This document shows, piece after piece, positions 41,515-53,374 of a stretch of 64,000 nt of DNA. The translations under genes were made by a program, and so were the position numbers. Every line of letters starts with the position of its first letter. Positions within the stretch are counted from its first letter, which is position 1. Source of the stretch: Geoanaerobacter pelophilus (GTDB lineage: Bacteria > Desulfobacterota > Desulfuromonadia > Geobacterales > DSM-12255); the NCBI RefSeq assembly GCF_018476885.1, contig NZ_JAHCVJ010000001.1, forward strand, positions 496,001 through 560,000. The letters are read 5' to 3'. Below the pieces are notes generated by a model. It ran no database searches. It saw only the letters and a program-made list of their open reading frames with translations, and was not told the origin of the DNA.

Positions 41515-43073
41515 TCATTCCCATTCGATAGTTGCTGGTGGTTTGGAAGAAATATCGTAAACTACCCGGTTTACACCCTTTACCTCATTGATAATCCGGC
41601 TGCTGATGCGGGCCATATCTTCATAAGGAAGGGGATACCAGCCGGCAGTCATGAAATCCTTGGTCTCAACCGCCCGCAAGGCGATAACATACTCATAGGT
41701 ACGGCCGTCACCCATAACACCGACGCTCTTGACCGGAAGGAATACCGCAAAAGCCTGACTGATCTTGTCGTAATGCCCTGCAGCGTAAAGCTCTTCAATA
41801 TAAATGGCATCTGCCCGGCGTAGAATGTCGGCAAACTCTTTCCTGACCTCGCCAAGAATTCTCACTCCAAGCCCAGGCCCTGGGAAGGGATGCCGCCAGA
41901 CCATTTGATGCGGCAAACCAAGCTCCTCGCCGATGGCCCTAACCTCATCCTTGAAAAGCTCGCGAAGCGGTTCGAGCAGTTGCAGCTTCATGTAATCCGG
42001 CAGTCCGCCGACATTATGATGACTCTTGATGTTATGGGCCTTGCCGGTTTTAGCACCGGCAGATTCGATAACATCTGGATAGATGGTCCCTTGCGCGAGC
42101 CATTTGGCATCAACGATCCGGTTTGACTCCTCTTCAAAGATGTCGACAAAAAGATTGCCGATTATTTTGCGTTTCTTTTCAGGATCAGCCTCTCCAGCCA
42201 ATGCCGAAAGGAATCGCTCCTCAGCATCCACCCGGATCACCTTTACCCCAAGGTTCTGGGCAAAGGTTGCCATTACCTGATCGCCTTCAGCAAGACGCAA
42301 CAGTCCGTTATCAACAAAGACACAGGTAAGCTGATCGCCAATGGCCCGGTGAATCAGAGCTGCGGCGACCGATGAGTCAACCCCTCCGGACAGTCCCAGG
42401 ATAACGCGATCAGTTCCGACCTGCTGACGAATACGCGCTATCGCGTCATCGATAATCTGCCCAGGTGTCCACTTGCCGGCACATCCGCACACCTTGCGAA
42501 CAAAGGTATCGATCAACAGCTCACCGCGAGGGGTGTGGTTAACTTCAGGGTGAAACTGTACGCCGTAGTGATTTCGGGCAATATTCTGAATGGCGCAAAC
42601 CGGGGCATTCGCCGTTAAGGCAACCACCTCAAAACCGGACGGTACCTTGCTGACGTGGTCACCATGACTCATCCAGACCGGACTTTTTCCTTCCACGAAA
42701 AAACCGTCGAAAAGAGGACCCGGAGTCCCACCGGCCAGGAGGTCCGCGTGGCCGAACTCCCGCTTGCCAGCTGGAATCACCTCACCGCCGAAGTGACGAC
42801 TCATCAACTGCATGCCGTAACATATCCCCAGTACCGGTACGCCAAGCTCAAACAGCTCTTCCGCAACAGACGGGGCACCCTCTTCATATACCGACTTTGG
42901 ACCTCCGGACAGGATGATCCCATTCGGAGCAAAAGTTCGAATGGCAGCAATATCCATATCAAACGGATGAAGTTCGCAGTAAACATGGGCCTCACGCACC
43001 CGACGGGCAATCAACTGGGTATACTGGGAGCCAAAATCTAGAATCAGGATTTTTTCACTATGGATGTCAGTCA

Positions 43074-43074
<1 letters not shown>
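41515..43074 (-). CDS. guaA: GMP synthase (glutamine-hydrolysing)
   Basis: A 519-residue two-domain enzyme converting XMP to GMP. N-terminal class I glutaminase with the nucleophile Cys in GICYGMQ and the His/Glu pair in QFHPEV. The ATP pyrophosphatase domain has LSGGVDSS. The C-terminal dimerisation part ends in PATIEWE, the family terminus. Its start overlaps the guaB stop, so the two last steps of GMP synthesis are made from one operon. Confidence 0.98.
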
Positions 43075-44642
<1,568 letters not shown>

Positions 44643-44707
44643 TTAGTACAGGAATTACTGCAAGTCAAGGAGAAAGGGGTTATAAAATTCCCATAAAGTC
44701 TCCGCCA

Positions 44708-45778
44708 TTATCTCGGAATAAAAAGAGATTTATCCTTGATTTTCGACAGCACCGCAACGATCAGCTTTACGGCGTTATCCAGGTCCGACAGCGACAGCAC
44801 CTCAACCGGTGTGTGCATGTAGCGAAGCGGAATCTTGACCAGTGCCGTAGCAACCCCGCCCCGGGAGATCTGCATGACATTGGCGTCGGTGCCGGTTGCG
44901 CGGGGAATGCCGGTAAATTGAACCGGGATTTTCTGCTCCTCAGCAGTCGAAGCAAGCAGATCGAACAACACCGGGTTGATGTTGGCGCCACGGGGGAGGA
45001 TCGGCCCCTTGCCGATTTTGACATCACCATTATGCTTTTTTTCCACATCGGGCTGATCTGTGGCAAAGTCAACCTCGACACAGATGCCGATATCAGGGTT
45101 TACCGTGTAACTGCTGGTGGTGCCGCCGCGCAGTCCAACCTCCTCCTGTACTGACGATACTCCGTACAGATCAACGGACAGTTTCTTTTTGGCGGCAGCA
45201 ACCTGGCGCAGCACCTCGGCAACCACAAAACTGCCGGCCTTGTCGTCAAAACCGCGGGAGGTCACCCGGTCACCCTGAAGCCGCTCGATCCCAGCGGCAA
45301 AGGTTATCGGGTCACCAACCCGTACCAGCTTTTCGGCTTCTTGCCTGGTCGCAGCCCCGATGTCGATATACTGGCTGTCAAGCTTGGTCACAGTATCGCG
45401 ATCCTTCGGCTCCATCAGGTGAATCGGTTTGCGACCGATTACTCCCGTCACGTCACCCTTCCCCGCATGCACTATAACCCTCTGGCCAGGGGTAAGGTGG
45501 GCGTCAACACCACCGATGGCCCCGAAATAGATAAAGCCGTTGTCATCGATATAGCGAATCTGCAGACCGATTTCATCGGAGTGGCCAACCAGCATCACCC
45601 GCGGCCGATCCTTTCCAGTCCCTTCGATCATCCCATAGACATTGCCCATGACGTCAGTTGTCACAATGGCAGATTTCTCAACGTACGAACGGAATACCCG
45701 CTGTGCCGGCTGTTCGTAACCCGATGGGCTTGGCGCTGCTACCAGCTTTGAAAGAAATTCAAAAGATTCATTGCGCAT
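44708..45778 (-). CDS. M42-family aminopeptidase
   Basis: A 356-residue dizinc peptidase of the M42 (glutamyl aminopeptidase/endoglucanase-like) family. Metal ligands are visible in LVGHSDEIG, FDDKAG, QEEVGLRG, EVDFATD and YMHTPVE near the end. ATG 45778 follows AGAGG, and a TTG two codons earlier is unlikely. The cytosolic family forms dodecamers that trim peptides. Confidence 0.93.
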   Translation of the reverse strand: MRNESFEFLSKLVAAPSPSGYEQPAQRVFRSYVEKSAIVTTDVMGNVYGMIEGTGKDRPRVMLVGHSDEIGLQIRYIDDNGFIYFGAIGGVDAHLTPGQRVIVHAGKGDVTGVIGRKPIHLMEPKDRDTVTKLDSQYIDIGAATRQEAEKLVRVGDPITFAAGIERLQGDRVTSRGFDDKAGSFVVAEVLRQVAAAKKKLSVDLYGVSSVQEEVGLRGGTTSSYTVNPDIGICVEVDFATDQPDVEKKHNGDVKIGKGPILPRGANINPVLFDLLASTAEEQKIPVQFTGIPRATGTDANVMQISRGGVATALVKIPLRYMHTPVEVLSLSDLDNAVKLIVAVLSKIKDKSLFIPR

Positions 45779-45802
45779 ATTCAATACCTCTTTTCTGTAA
45801 TT

Positions 45803-46303
45803 TCAGATCGGCAGCTTGTTCATCTGCGAGGGGTCGAGGTTCTCCAGAAAGTCGGCATACCTGCGTTCATTATTTTCGCTTAGCACCACCTCGTCATTGA
45901 GGGCATAACGGGTTGCCCAGTCAATCAAGCGTGAAGAGACCATGAGAGGAAGTTTCCGGCTCAGTACCACGTTCAATGCCTCAGCGAGCCCCACAGCAAC
46001 AACCTCCTCATTGCCAGAAGCAGACAGACAGACATGGGCAACAATGTCACCACCATCATCCATGTCTACAATGACGCGAGACAGCGACAATTCGAGCTTT
46101 TTCAGCAGAGAGTCGAGAAAATCCGACCGGCCTTCCTTATTGGCAAGATCGCGACAGAGCAGATCAGCAGCTATGGACACTCCATCTTTGAGGCTGATCC
46201 AAAGGGGGACGGTATTTGCCCCCTCGGTATCTTTGAGCAGCACTACCGGCCGTTGCGAAACGCTATCTATGGTGAATCCGTAAACCGTCATCTCAACATA
46301 CAT
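45803..46303 (-). CDS. Bifunctional nuclease family protein (BFN/DUF151)
   Basis: A 166-residue protein with the DUF151 pattern (VVLLKDTEGANTVPLWI, followed by a helical part and GGDIVAHVCLSASG, LAEALNVVLSRKLPLMVS). Family members have been reported as bifunctional nucleases, but in bacteria the role is poorly known. It lies between miaB (34 bp) and the M42 gene on the same strand, an arrangement I regard as an operon. Confidence 0.88.
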   Translation of the reverse strand: MYVEMTVYGFTIDSVSQRPVVLLKDTEGANTVPLWISLKDGVSIAADLLCRDLANKEGRSDFLDSLLKKLELSLSRVIVDMDDGGDIVAHVCLSASGNEEVVAVGLAEALNVVLSRKLPLMVSSRLIDWATRYALNDEVVLSENNERRYADFLENLDPSQMNKLPI

Positions 46304-46336
46304 AAATGAAAAGCCTCCGACAGCAATGTGTCCCGG

Positions 46337-47665
46337 TCAGTGCCCAGTGACAAGCCGTCCCAGTAGCGAGTTCTGATATCCTTCTATGATTTCGACATCT
46401 GCCAGGCTGCCGACCAGCGAAATATCGCCGTCGAAATTCACAATCTGATTGTAGCTGCTTCTGCCGAAGATCTGGCCAGGGCGTCTGCTTGCCCGTTCAA
46501 CAAGAACCTTCTGAACCGAGCCGACCTGGGCCTTGTTAAACTCGCGGGTAATCTTCTTCTGGACCTCGGCCAGACGGTCCAACCGCTCCAGCTTGAGGTC
46601 ATACGGCAAGTCGCCATCGAACTCTGCCGCAGCAGTGCCAGGCCTCTTCGAGTAAATAAAGGAAAAGATATCGGTGTATCTGGTCTCCTCAACCAGGGAC
46701 AGAGTTTCGGCAAAATCGGCTTCGCTCTCACCGGGGAACCCCACGATAATATCGGAGGTTATGGCGATATCCGGCCTGGCAGCCCTCAGCGCCGCCACCT
46801 TGTCCAGATAATCCTGCCTGGTATACCCCCGGTTCATCCTGGCCAGCACAGCACTACTGCCAGCCTGGGCCGGGAGGTGGATATGGCCGCACAGCTTGGG
46901 TAACTGGGCAAAGCAGTCGATCAACGGCCTGGTTATATCCTTGGGATGGGAAGTAGTAAACCGTATGCGCTCAATGCCGACGATGTCAGACACCATCCGG
47001 AGCAGCCCAGCAAAATCGGGCTGATCGGGGTCGTTCAGCCCATAAGAATTGACATTCTGCCCAAGCAGGGTGATTTCCTTCACTCCATTGGCAGCCATCT
47101 GACTGATCTCGGCAATGATATCCGCTGAGCGGCGACTGATCTCGCGCCCCCTGACATATGGCACAATGCAGTACGAGCAGTAATTGTCGCACCCTTGCAT
47201 GACCGTCACAAACCGGGTGACCCCTCCCGGCTGGTCATCGCTGGGAAACAACCCCAACCTGGTTTCATTGTCGATGAAGTCTGTTTCCGAAAGGCGCCGC
47301 CCCTCTTCTGCCGCAAGCACGATCTGGGGAATGCGGTGCAGGTTATGAGTGCCGAAAACCAGATCAAGATAGGGCACCTTTTCCAGGAGACGTTCACCTT
47401 CCTGCTGAGCGACACAGCCCCCGACACCAAACAGCAGGGATGGTTTCTTTCTCTTAAGCGGTCGCAGATTCTCCAGCTGCCGGTATACTTTTTCCTCGGC
47501 CTTTGCCCGTACGGTACAGGTGTTCAGGATAATCAGGTCTGCAGCAGTCGATTCCTCCGTCAACTGATACCCTACCCCGGCAAGCAGTGATGCTATTTTC
47601 TCTGAATCGCTCACATTCATCTGACAACCGAATGTTTGCAGATAGAGAAACTTCGGACTTTCCAT
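46337..47665 (-). CDS. miaB: tRNA-i6A37 methylthiotransferase
   Basis: A 442-residue radical SAM enzyme that adds 2-methylthio to i6A at position 37 of tRNAs reading U-starting codons. N-terminal MTTase domain with three cluster cysteines (TFGCQMN, LNTCTVR, VGGCVAQ), the radical SAM motif CDNYCSYC, and a C-terminal TRAM domain. ATG 47665 follows GAGGGG; the frame is open far upstream without a ribosome site. Confidence 0.97.
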   Translation of the reverse strand: MESPKFLYLQTFGCQMNVSDSEKIASLLAGVGYQLTEESTAADLIILNTCTVRAKAEEKVYRQLENLRPLKRKKPSLLFGVGGCVAQQEGERLLEKVPYLDLVFGTHNLHRIPQIVLAAEEGRRLSETDFIDNETRLGLFPSDDQPGGVTRFVTVMQGCDNYCSYCIVPYVRGREISRRSADIIAEISQMAANGVKEITLLGQNVNSYGLNDPDQPDFAGLLRMVSDIVGIERIRFTTSHPKDITRPLIDCFAQLPKLCGHIHLPAQAGSSAVLARMNRGYTRQDYLDKVAALRAARPDIAITSDIIVGFPGESEADFAETLSLVEETRYTDIFSFIYSKRPGTAAAEFDGDLPYDLKLERLDRLAEVQKKITREFNKAQVGSVQKVLVERASRRPGQIFGRSSYNQIVNFDGDISLVGSLADVEIIEGYQNSLLGRLVTGH

Positions 47666-47880
47666 ATTCCCCTCATTAAACTGTAAGCATTGCCATGGAT
47701 AGTACGCAATCTCCACCGCAGCCGTCAATAGCGTTTGCCATTTAATCGAGCGCAACCGCTGCTGGTCTGTCTGTAAAAGCCATAGTTGCTGTTGCTTTTG
47801 ACCACCTTTTGTATTACTATGCACAGCCATTGCAAAGCGGCATTAAATCTATCTAACACCGATAAGGAGTCACACCCGAG

Positions 47881-49467
47881 ATGCTTGGTATAATGCGTAA
47901 ATACAAAGAATCAGTTGTAATCAAGGTGGTCTTTGTCATCATTGTCGCCTCTTTTGTCGGAACCATGTTCCTGGTCTGGGGTGAAGGCGGCTCAGGTGGC
48001 GGCCCGAAGAGCTATGCAGCCAAGGTCAACGGCGGGAAAATCTCCATCGAGCAGTACCAGCGCTCATATTATCGCCTGAGAGGGATCTACGAGCAGCTCT
48101 ACGGAAAATCGATCCCAGCTGAGCAGGAAAAACAGCTGGGGCTGAAAAAGGCTGCCCTTGATAACCTGGTGGATGCCCTTCTGGTCAGCCAAGAAGCAAA
48201 GAAAATGGGGATCAAGGTTAGCAAAGACGAGATCGTCGCTGCTGTTGCCGCTGTCCCGGCCTTCCAGAAGGACGGGGCCTTTGACTTCAATATTTACCAG
48301 CAGACGCTCAAGTCCAATCGCATGACGCCCCAGGAATTTGAAGACAGCCAGGAAGAGGAGTTGATGATCAAGAAGGCCCGGCAGAAGATATCCGATAAGG
48401 CCCAGGTTAGCGACGACGAGGCTTTGGCAGCATTCAAGAAGAGAAACGACAAAGTCGACCTGCAGTTCGTCTCTTTCTCCCCGGCTGAAGTTCGCGGCGA
48501 AGTGAAGCTGAGCGAACAGGAGCTGACCGCCTATCTCCAGTCCCACCAGGACCAGTTCAAAACCCAGGAACAGATCAGTATTTCCTATGCAATGGTAGAT
48601 CCGGCCAAGTTCATTGCCAAGGTTACGGCCACCGATGAAGAGATCCAGACCTTTTACCAGCGCAATATCGACCGCTACCAGGGCAAAGGGGGCATCCTCC
48701 CTTTTGCTGAAGTAAAAGAGCAGGCCAAGGCAGACGCGATCAAGGCAAAGGCGGCAAAGCAGGCATATGAAACAACTGCCGATGCCCTTAATAAGAGCAT
48801 CAAGGGAGCAGATCTTACCGCTGCAGCAAAAAGCCTTGGCGTACCGGTAAGCGAGACCCCACTGTTTACTGCTATTGATCCTCCGGCACAACTGGCCGGC
48901 GAGGCCGACCTGATCAAGCGCTCGTTCATGACCAAGCAGGGCGAACTTGGTGGACCAATCGAAACCAAGAAAGGTATCTACATCGTCAAGCTCAAGGAGC
49001 GTAAACCGGCAACAGTGCCGCCCCTGGCAGAGATAAAGTCCCAGGTTGAAGCTCGCGCCGCCATTGATAAGGCCCAGGAGCTGGCCAAGAAAAAGGCCGA
49101 AGAGGCGCTTGCCGCTTTTGCCAAGAACACCGCACCAGCAAAGGTCCAGGAAACAGGCGCATTCGCCTTTTCCGAAAAAGCGCCGATCATTCCCAAGATC
49201 GGCGGCTCTCCGGAAATCATGGAGGCTGCTTTCAATCTGACCAGCCAGGCCCCGGCAGCAAAGACACCATTCAAGATCAACGACCGCTGGTATGCCGTTA
49301 AGCTTAAAACCCGTATTGCCGCCGACACGAAAGCCTTCGAGCAAACCAAGGAGGAACTGAAGAAGGAACTCCTCCCCAAAAAGCAGCAGGAAGCGCTTGC
49401 CGCCTGGGTCAAAGAGCTGAAGGCCAAGGCAAAGATCGAGATCAACGCAGCACTGCTGGCTGAGTAA
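47881..49467 (+). CDS. PpiD/SurA-like membrane-anchored periplasmic chaperone
   Basis: A 528-residue protein with a short cytosolic start, one membrane helix ([18 protein letters not shown]) and a SurA-type N-terminal chaperone domain ([18 protein letters not shown] and so on, to about residue 190). PpiD proteins normally carry a parvulin domain next; here the sequence passes from [14 protein letters not shown] straight to [15 protein letters not shown], so the ASHIL-type parvulin core is not visible. The C-terminal part has degenerate parvulin-like GIYIVKL strands. It probably holds substrates at the inner membrane without isomerase activity. Confidence 0.85.
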   Translation: MLGIMRKYKESVVIKVVFVIIVASFVGTMFLVWGEGGSGGGPKSYAAKVNGGKISIEQYQRSYYRLRGIYEQLYGKSIPAEQEKQLGLKKAALDNLVDALLVSQEAKKMGIKVSKDEIVAAVAAVPAFQKDGAFDFNIYQQTLKSNRMTPQEFEDSQEEELMIKKARQKISDKAQVSDDEALAAFKKRNDKVDLQFVSFSPAEVRGEVKLSEQELTAYLQSHQDQFKTQEQISISYAMVDPAKFIAKVTATDEEIQTFYQRNIDRYQGKGGILPFAEVKEQAKADAIKAKAAKQAYETTADALNKSIKGADLTAAAKSLGVPVSETPLFTAIDPPAQLAGEADLIKRSFMTKQGELGGPIETKKGIYIVKLKERKPATVPPLAEIKSQVEARAAIDKAQELAKKKAEEALAAFAKNTAPAKVQETGAFAFSEKAPIIPKIGGSPEIMEAAFNLTSQAPAAKTPFKINDRWYAVKLKTRIAADTKAFEQTKEELKKELLPKKQQEALAAWVKELKAKAKIEINAALLAE

Positions 49468-49505
49468 CGGCAGCGACTTTTACAATACAATACAGGAGTC
49501 TTGAT

Positions 49506-50396
49506 ATGAGCAAACCAATCCTGCAGACCGAATTTCCTGATCTCAAGCTTGCCGGTCGCGGCAAGGTCCGGGACATCTACGACATGGGCGATACGCTGCT
49601 TATCGTAACCTCCGATCGGATCTCCGCCTTTGACGTCATCATGAACGAGGGGATACCGGATAAAGGATATGTCCTCACCCAGATATCAGCTTTCTGGTTC
49701 CATCAGATGGAGGATATCATCCCCAACCATATCATCTCCACCGACGTGAAAGATTTCCCGGCTGAATGCCAGAAATACGCTGATCAGCTGGAAGGCCGCT
49801 CCATGCTGGTTAAAAAAGCCAAGCCGCTCCCTGCCGAATGCATTGTGCGCGGCTACTTGTCCGGTTCGGGGTGGAAAGATTACAAGGCAACCGGCTCGGT
49901 ATGTGGCATCAAACTCCCGGAAGGGCTGTTGGAGTCATCCAAGCTACCGGAGCCGATCTTCACCCCTTCCACCAAGGCGGAACTCGGTACCCACGACGAA
50001 AACATCACCTTCGAGCAGATGGTCGAGATGTGCGGCAGAGAACTGGCTGAAAAGGTCCGCGACGTCACCCTCAAGATCTACAGCAAAGCTCGGGATATCG
50101 CTGACAGCAAAGGGATCATCATTGCCGATACCAAGTTCGAGTATGGCATTTACAACGGGGAATTGATCATCATCGACGAATGCATGACCCCGGATTCCAG
50201 TCGCTTCTGGCCCAAGGACGGCTACAAGCCAGGCGGCGCCCAACCCTCATTCGACAAGCAGTATCTGCGCGACTACCTGGAGACGCTCGATTGGGACAAA
50301 ACCGCCCCGGCGCCAGATCTGCCGGAGGAAGTCTACCGGAAGACCGGCGAGAAGTACATGGAGGCGCTGGTAAAACTTACCGGCAAAGGGAAGTAG
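49506..50396 (+). CDS. purC: Phosphoribosylaminoimidazole-succinocarboxamide synthase
   Basis: A 296-residue SAICAR synthase of the longer type. It joins aspartate to CAIR in purine synthesis. The signatures are [13 protein letters not shown] near the start, [16 protein letters not shown] and [17 protein letters not shown]. The ribosome site is AGGAG at 49493-49497. A strong terminator follows. Confidence 0.97.
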   Translation: MSKPILQTEFPDLKLAGRGKVRDIYDMGDTLLIVTSDRISAFDVIMNEGIPDKGYVLTQISAFWFHQMEDIIPNHIISTDVKDFPAECQKYADQLEGRSMLVKKAKPLPAECIVRGYLSGSGWKDYKATGSVCGIKLPEGLLESSKLPEPIFTPSTKAELGTHDENITFEQMVEMCGRELAEKVRDVTLKIYSKARDIADSKGIIIADTKFEYGIYNGELIIIDECMTPDSSRFWPKDGYKPGGAQPSFDKQYLRDYLETLDWDKTAPAPDLPEEVYRKTGEKYMEALVKLTGKGK

Positions 50397-50412
50397 CCCC
50401 GATTACCCATAA

Positions 50413-50448
50413 AAAAGCCCCGGTTTCCCATAAGGAACCGGGGCTTTT
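50413..50448. terminator. Bidirectional terminator between purC and the aldolase gene
   Basis: AAAAGCCCCGGTT (50413-50425) and AACCGGGGCTTTT (50436-50448) form a 13-bp stem with A-rich and T-rich flanks. It serves the two convergent genes. Confidence 0.93.
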
Positions 50449-50466
50449 CTGTTGCCAATAGCCAAT

Positions 50467-51633
50467 TCACAATCGTGCATCCAGCCGCCGGAAATACTCG
50501 TTCCGGCACCAGTTTTCAACCTCGACCAGGGCGCGAAACGCCTCGGCAAAATCCCGCCTGCCAATGGTAAAGACCCCGTGCCCGTAAACCAACGCCCGGC
50601 CCGGCCCGCCGATCACCGGCGGCACCCGCTTCGCCAGCCCCCCGGCACCGATCTCGCCGGCAACCACCGGTGTTCCGCCCATGATCCGGACCTTATCACA
50701 GTCCCGCCAGCAGTCGGTCACGGCGCAATGCTGCTCTTCGCAGACCATGCTCATCACCACGCCGAATTTCGGATGGCCATGGAGAATGGTCAGGGCATCG
50801 CCGGTCTCATAGACCCGGCGATGGGCGGCAAGCTCGCTGGAGGCGGTAATGCCGGTAGTGGATGAATTTCCGAACGGCACCGGATCAATGCACCCTGCCA
50901 GTTCGTCCAGGCTGGAGGCGGTCTGAGAGATGTAGATCATGTCGTTATTGCGGCAGGAGATATTGCCGAAGAAGGAGTCCACCAACCCCCGCTCTACCGT
51001 GTACCTCCCGACCCGCGCCATTTCGTCGAGAATCGTTGCATGGTCAGTCAGCGGCCCGTCGCGGAACGTCAGCCCCTCGGCAGTAAGCGGCTTCAGCCAG
51101 TTCGTGCGGAACTCCCGGAACGCCTCGGCCTCGCCGGGGAGCAGAAAGCCCGCGGTAAGGAGGTCTTCGAGATATTTGACAAAAGTCGAGTGAAACACCG
51201 ATGACCAGTTAATGAACGCCTGTTCCACGGTCAGGGCGCCGTTGGCAATGATGCCGACCCCTTCGACGATGACGCCTTTCCTGCTGCCCAGGATCGTGGC
51301 GATACGCTCGGCAGGGTCCCCCTCCCCCAGTTCCGAGGCGCGAATGAACGGGATATCGTGGAGAAAGGTCCGGGTCTCGGTGTCGCGCGGGATAATGGCA
51401 GTGTCAGCAAGCGGGGCGCGGGCCACGAGATAATCGGCAAACGGCAGCGACGGCGCAGCAACCACCAGGGCAAGACAGTTGAGTCTGGCCAGGATGCTCT
51501 CAGCAAGCACCGCCAGGGAGTGTTCCCCGTCCGAAATGACCACATCGTCCTTGGCGCTAAAGGCGATTCTCTCCGGCTGTGCCGAGCGGTCGGCCAACAG
51601 CTTGGCCTTATATTTGGCGATCTGATCGATCAT
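50467..51633 (-). CDS. Class II aldolase/adducin-type protein with duplicated domain
   Basis: A 388-residue protein, longer than the usual 210-260. The C-terminal half (about 190-388) is a class II aldolase fold with GNISCRNNDMIYISQTAS, the zinc segment LHGHPKF and a further histidine in YGHGVFTIG. The N-terminal half ends in GVGIIANGALTVEQAFINWS, which resembles the end of the same fold but lacks the zinc histidines, so it looks like a decayed copy. Its start overlaps the AOR stop by 4 bp, indicating shared metabolism of an aldehyde. Confidence 0.82.
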   Translation of the reverse strand: MIDQIAKYKAKLLADRSAQPERIAFSAKDDVVISDGEHSLAVLAESILARLNCLALVVAAPSLPFADYLVARAPLADTAIIPRDTETRTFLHDIPFIRASELGEGDPAERIATILGSRKGVIVEGVGIIANGALTVEQAFINWSSVFHSTFVKYLEDLLTAGFLLPGEAEAFREFRTNWLKPLTAEGLTFRDGPLTDHATILDEMARVGRYTVERGLVDSFFGNISCRNNDMIYISQTASSLDELAGCIDPVPFGNSSTTGITASSELAAHRRVYETGDALTILHGHPKFGVVMSMVCEEQHCAVTDCWRDCDKVRIMGGTPVVAGEIGAGGLAKRVPPVIGGPGRALVYGHGVFTIGRRDFAEAFRALVEVENWCRNEYFRRLDARL

Positions 51634-53369
51634 GGCTGACGCTCCAGCCAGTGCGAATCTTCAAAAGTCCCTTGTGAGGTCAGCCCCCGGATTCGATAAT
51701 ACTTTTGCAGCTCCTCGTCAAACCGGCTGCGGTCGATCGCTGGGACCTCGATCCCTTCGCCGCTGGAACCGGCCTCGCTAAAGAACCTTTCCGGCAACAG
51801 GTCATCGCTTATGGTAAAGCCGTTTGCGCAGTTATAGAAGCGCTCGGTCAGGCAGATCCGGTCACCGATCTCTTTCAGCGACTGCGGGGTATACTCCACC
51901 CCTGTGGTTGCACTGAGCAGCTCGGCATATTCCTCCAGGGTCGCGCCGAAGAAGGAGAACTTGCAGGCAACCAGCGAGTCAACCGCGGCATTGGTGTCCT
52001 CGGCGATCTTGATGATCCGTGCCTTGCCCGAGAAGGAGAAGCGGTCGGTCGGCACCGGCTTTCTGAGGATCTCGTGGGAGATCGGGTAGGCGCGCAGGTG
52101 ACAGCCGCCGCGGTTGCTGGTGCAGTAGGCCAGGGCCATGCCGTAGGCGCCGCGCGGATCATACGCCGGGAGTTCCAGCGACTTGACGCTCATGGAGAGC
52201 TCGGGACGCCCAAGCTCTTCCGCCAGGCGCCTGGAACCTAACGCCAGGGCCTCGCCGTCGCCCCGCCGGAACGCCGCATCTTCCAGCAGCCCGGAAAGTT
52301 CTTCGGCAACAGGGAAACGCCCATGGGCCTCGCCCCAGGCCGAGATGGTGGCCGCAACGGTGATGGTGTCCATGCCGAGTTCATTACACAGGGTATTGGC
52401 TTTGACAATGGCAGAGAGATCGGCAATCCCGTTCAAGCCGCCGAAGTGCGAAACCGTCTCGTACTCCGGTAGGTGTTCCCCCTTCGGAGTGCTCTTCTTG
52501 CACTGGATCGGGCAGCCGTAGCAGCCATCCTTCTTTGCCTGGAAATCACGCTTGATCGCCGGGCCGGAATAGTTTTCCGAAGCGGCAAACACGGTCTTGC
52601 GGAAGTTCTCGGTGGGGGCCATCCGCCGCTGCCGCATCAGGTCGACCAGGGCCGGGGTGCCGAACTCGGCAATCCCCAGTTCGCCGAAAATCACCGGGGA
52701 AGCCCGGAAGAGCCGCATCACGTCCGCCCTGGCATGGTCGAACCGGTCGGGATCAGCGATGACAAGCTTGGCGTCGCCATTCACAGTTACCGCCTTAAGC
52801 CCCTTGGCCCCCATCACGGCGCCGAGGCCGCCGCGGCCGACCGAGTTCCCCTCGCCCATCATGATATTGGCGTAAAGCACGCCGTTCTCGCCTGCCGGAC
52901 CAATGGCAGCCACGCTGCCGTGCTCGGCAAGCAGCGCAACGGTCTCTTTCACCCGCTTCCCCCAGAGCTCGGCAGCTGGAAGCAGTTCGGCATTCTCTCC
53001 CTTTATCGATAGCACCACTGGAGCAGCGCTGCGACCGATAATCCGTAGAACATCGACTCCTGCTGCTTTCAGTCGCCAGGCAAAACGCCCGCCGGCCGAG
53101 CAGTCGTAGATGGTCCCGGTCAGGGGCGAGCGCGACACCACCGCCAGCCGCGCCGCAGTGGGCGCTGGAGTGCCGCAGAGCGGCCCCACGGCGAAGATCA
53201 ACGGCATCTCGGGATCGAACGGGTCGAGCCGGTAAGCGCCGCGCATCAGCCTGACGCCGAGCCCCCGCCCGCCGAGATACTCGTGTAGAAAGTGCTCGGG
53301 GATCTTCGAGCGCCAGATCCGGCCTGAGGTCAGATCAACATTGAGTATGTTTCCAGTCCAACCGTGCAT
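51630..53369 (-). CDS. Tungsten-dependent aldehyde:ferredoxin oxidoreductase
   Basis: A 579-residue AOR-family enzyme oxidising aldehydes to acids with ferredoxin. The family opening GWTGNILNVDLTSG and YLGGRGLGVRLM is present, and the cluster ligands can be read in CYGCPIQC with the last Cys in LVACKFS. NSVGRGGLGAVMGAKGLKA is the tungstopterin-binding stretch. Overlap with the aldolase-like gene suggests a two-step pathway: lyase product aldehyde, then oxidation (inference). Confidence 0.95.
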   Translation of the reverse strand: MHGWTGNILNVDLTSGRIWRSKIPEHFLHEYLGGRGLGVRLMRGAYRLDPFDPEMPLIFAVGPLCGTPAPTAARLAVVSRSPLTGTIYDCSAGGRFAWRLKAAGVDVLRIIGRSAAPVVLSIKGENAELLPAAELWGKRVKETVALLAEHGSVAAIGPAGENGVLYANIMMGEGNSVGRGGLGAVMGAKGLKAVTVNGDAKLVIADPDRFDHARADVMRLFRASPVIFGELGIAEFGTPALVDLMRQRRMAPTENFRKTVFAASENYSGPAIKRDFQAKKDGCYGCPIQCKKSTPKGEHLPEYETVSHFGGLNGIADLSAIVKANTLCNELGMDTITVAATISAWGEAHGRFPVAEELSGLLEDAAFRRGDGEALALGSRRLAEELGRPELSMSVKSLELPAYDPRGAYGMALAYCTSNRGGCHLRAYPISHEILRKPVPTDRFSFSGKARIIKIAEDTNAAVDSLVACKFSFFGATLEEYAELLSATTGVEYTPQSLKEIGDRICLTERFYNCANGFTISDDLLPERFFSEAGSSGEGIEVPAIDRSRFDEELQKYYRIRGLTSQGTFEDSHWLERQP

Positions 53370-53374
53370 GACGC

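Noticed and set aside
48064-49344. A 426-codon open frame opposite the PpiD-like gene
   Set aside because: Leucine/glycine/phenylalanine-rich shadow of a helical Lys/Glu/Ala-rich gene, with no start signal.
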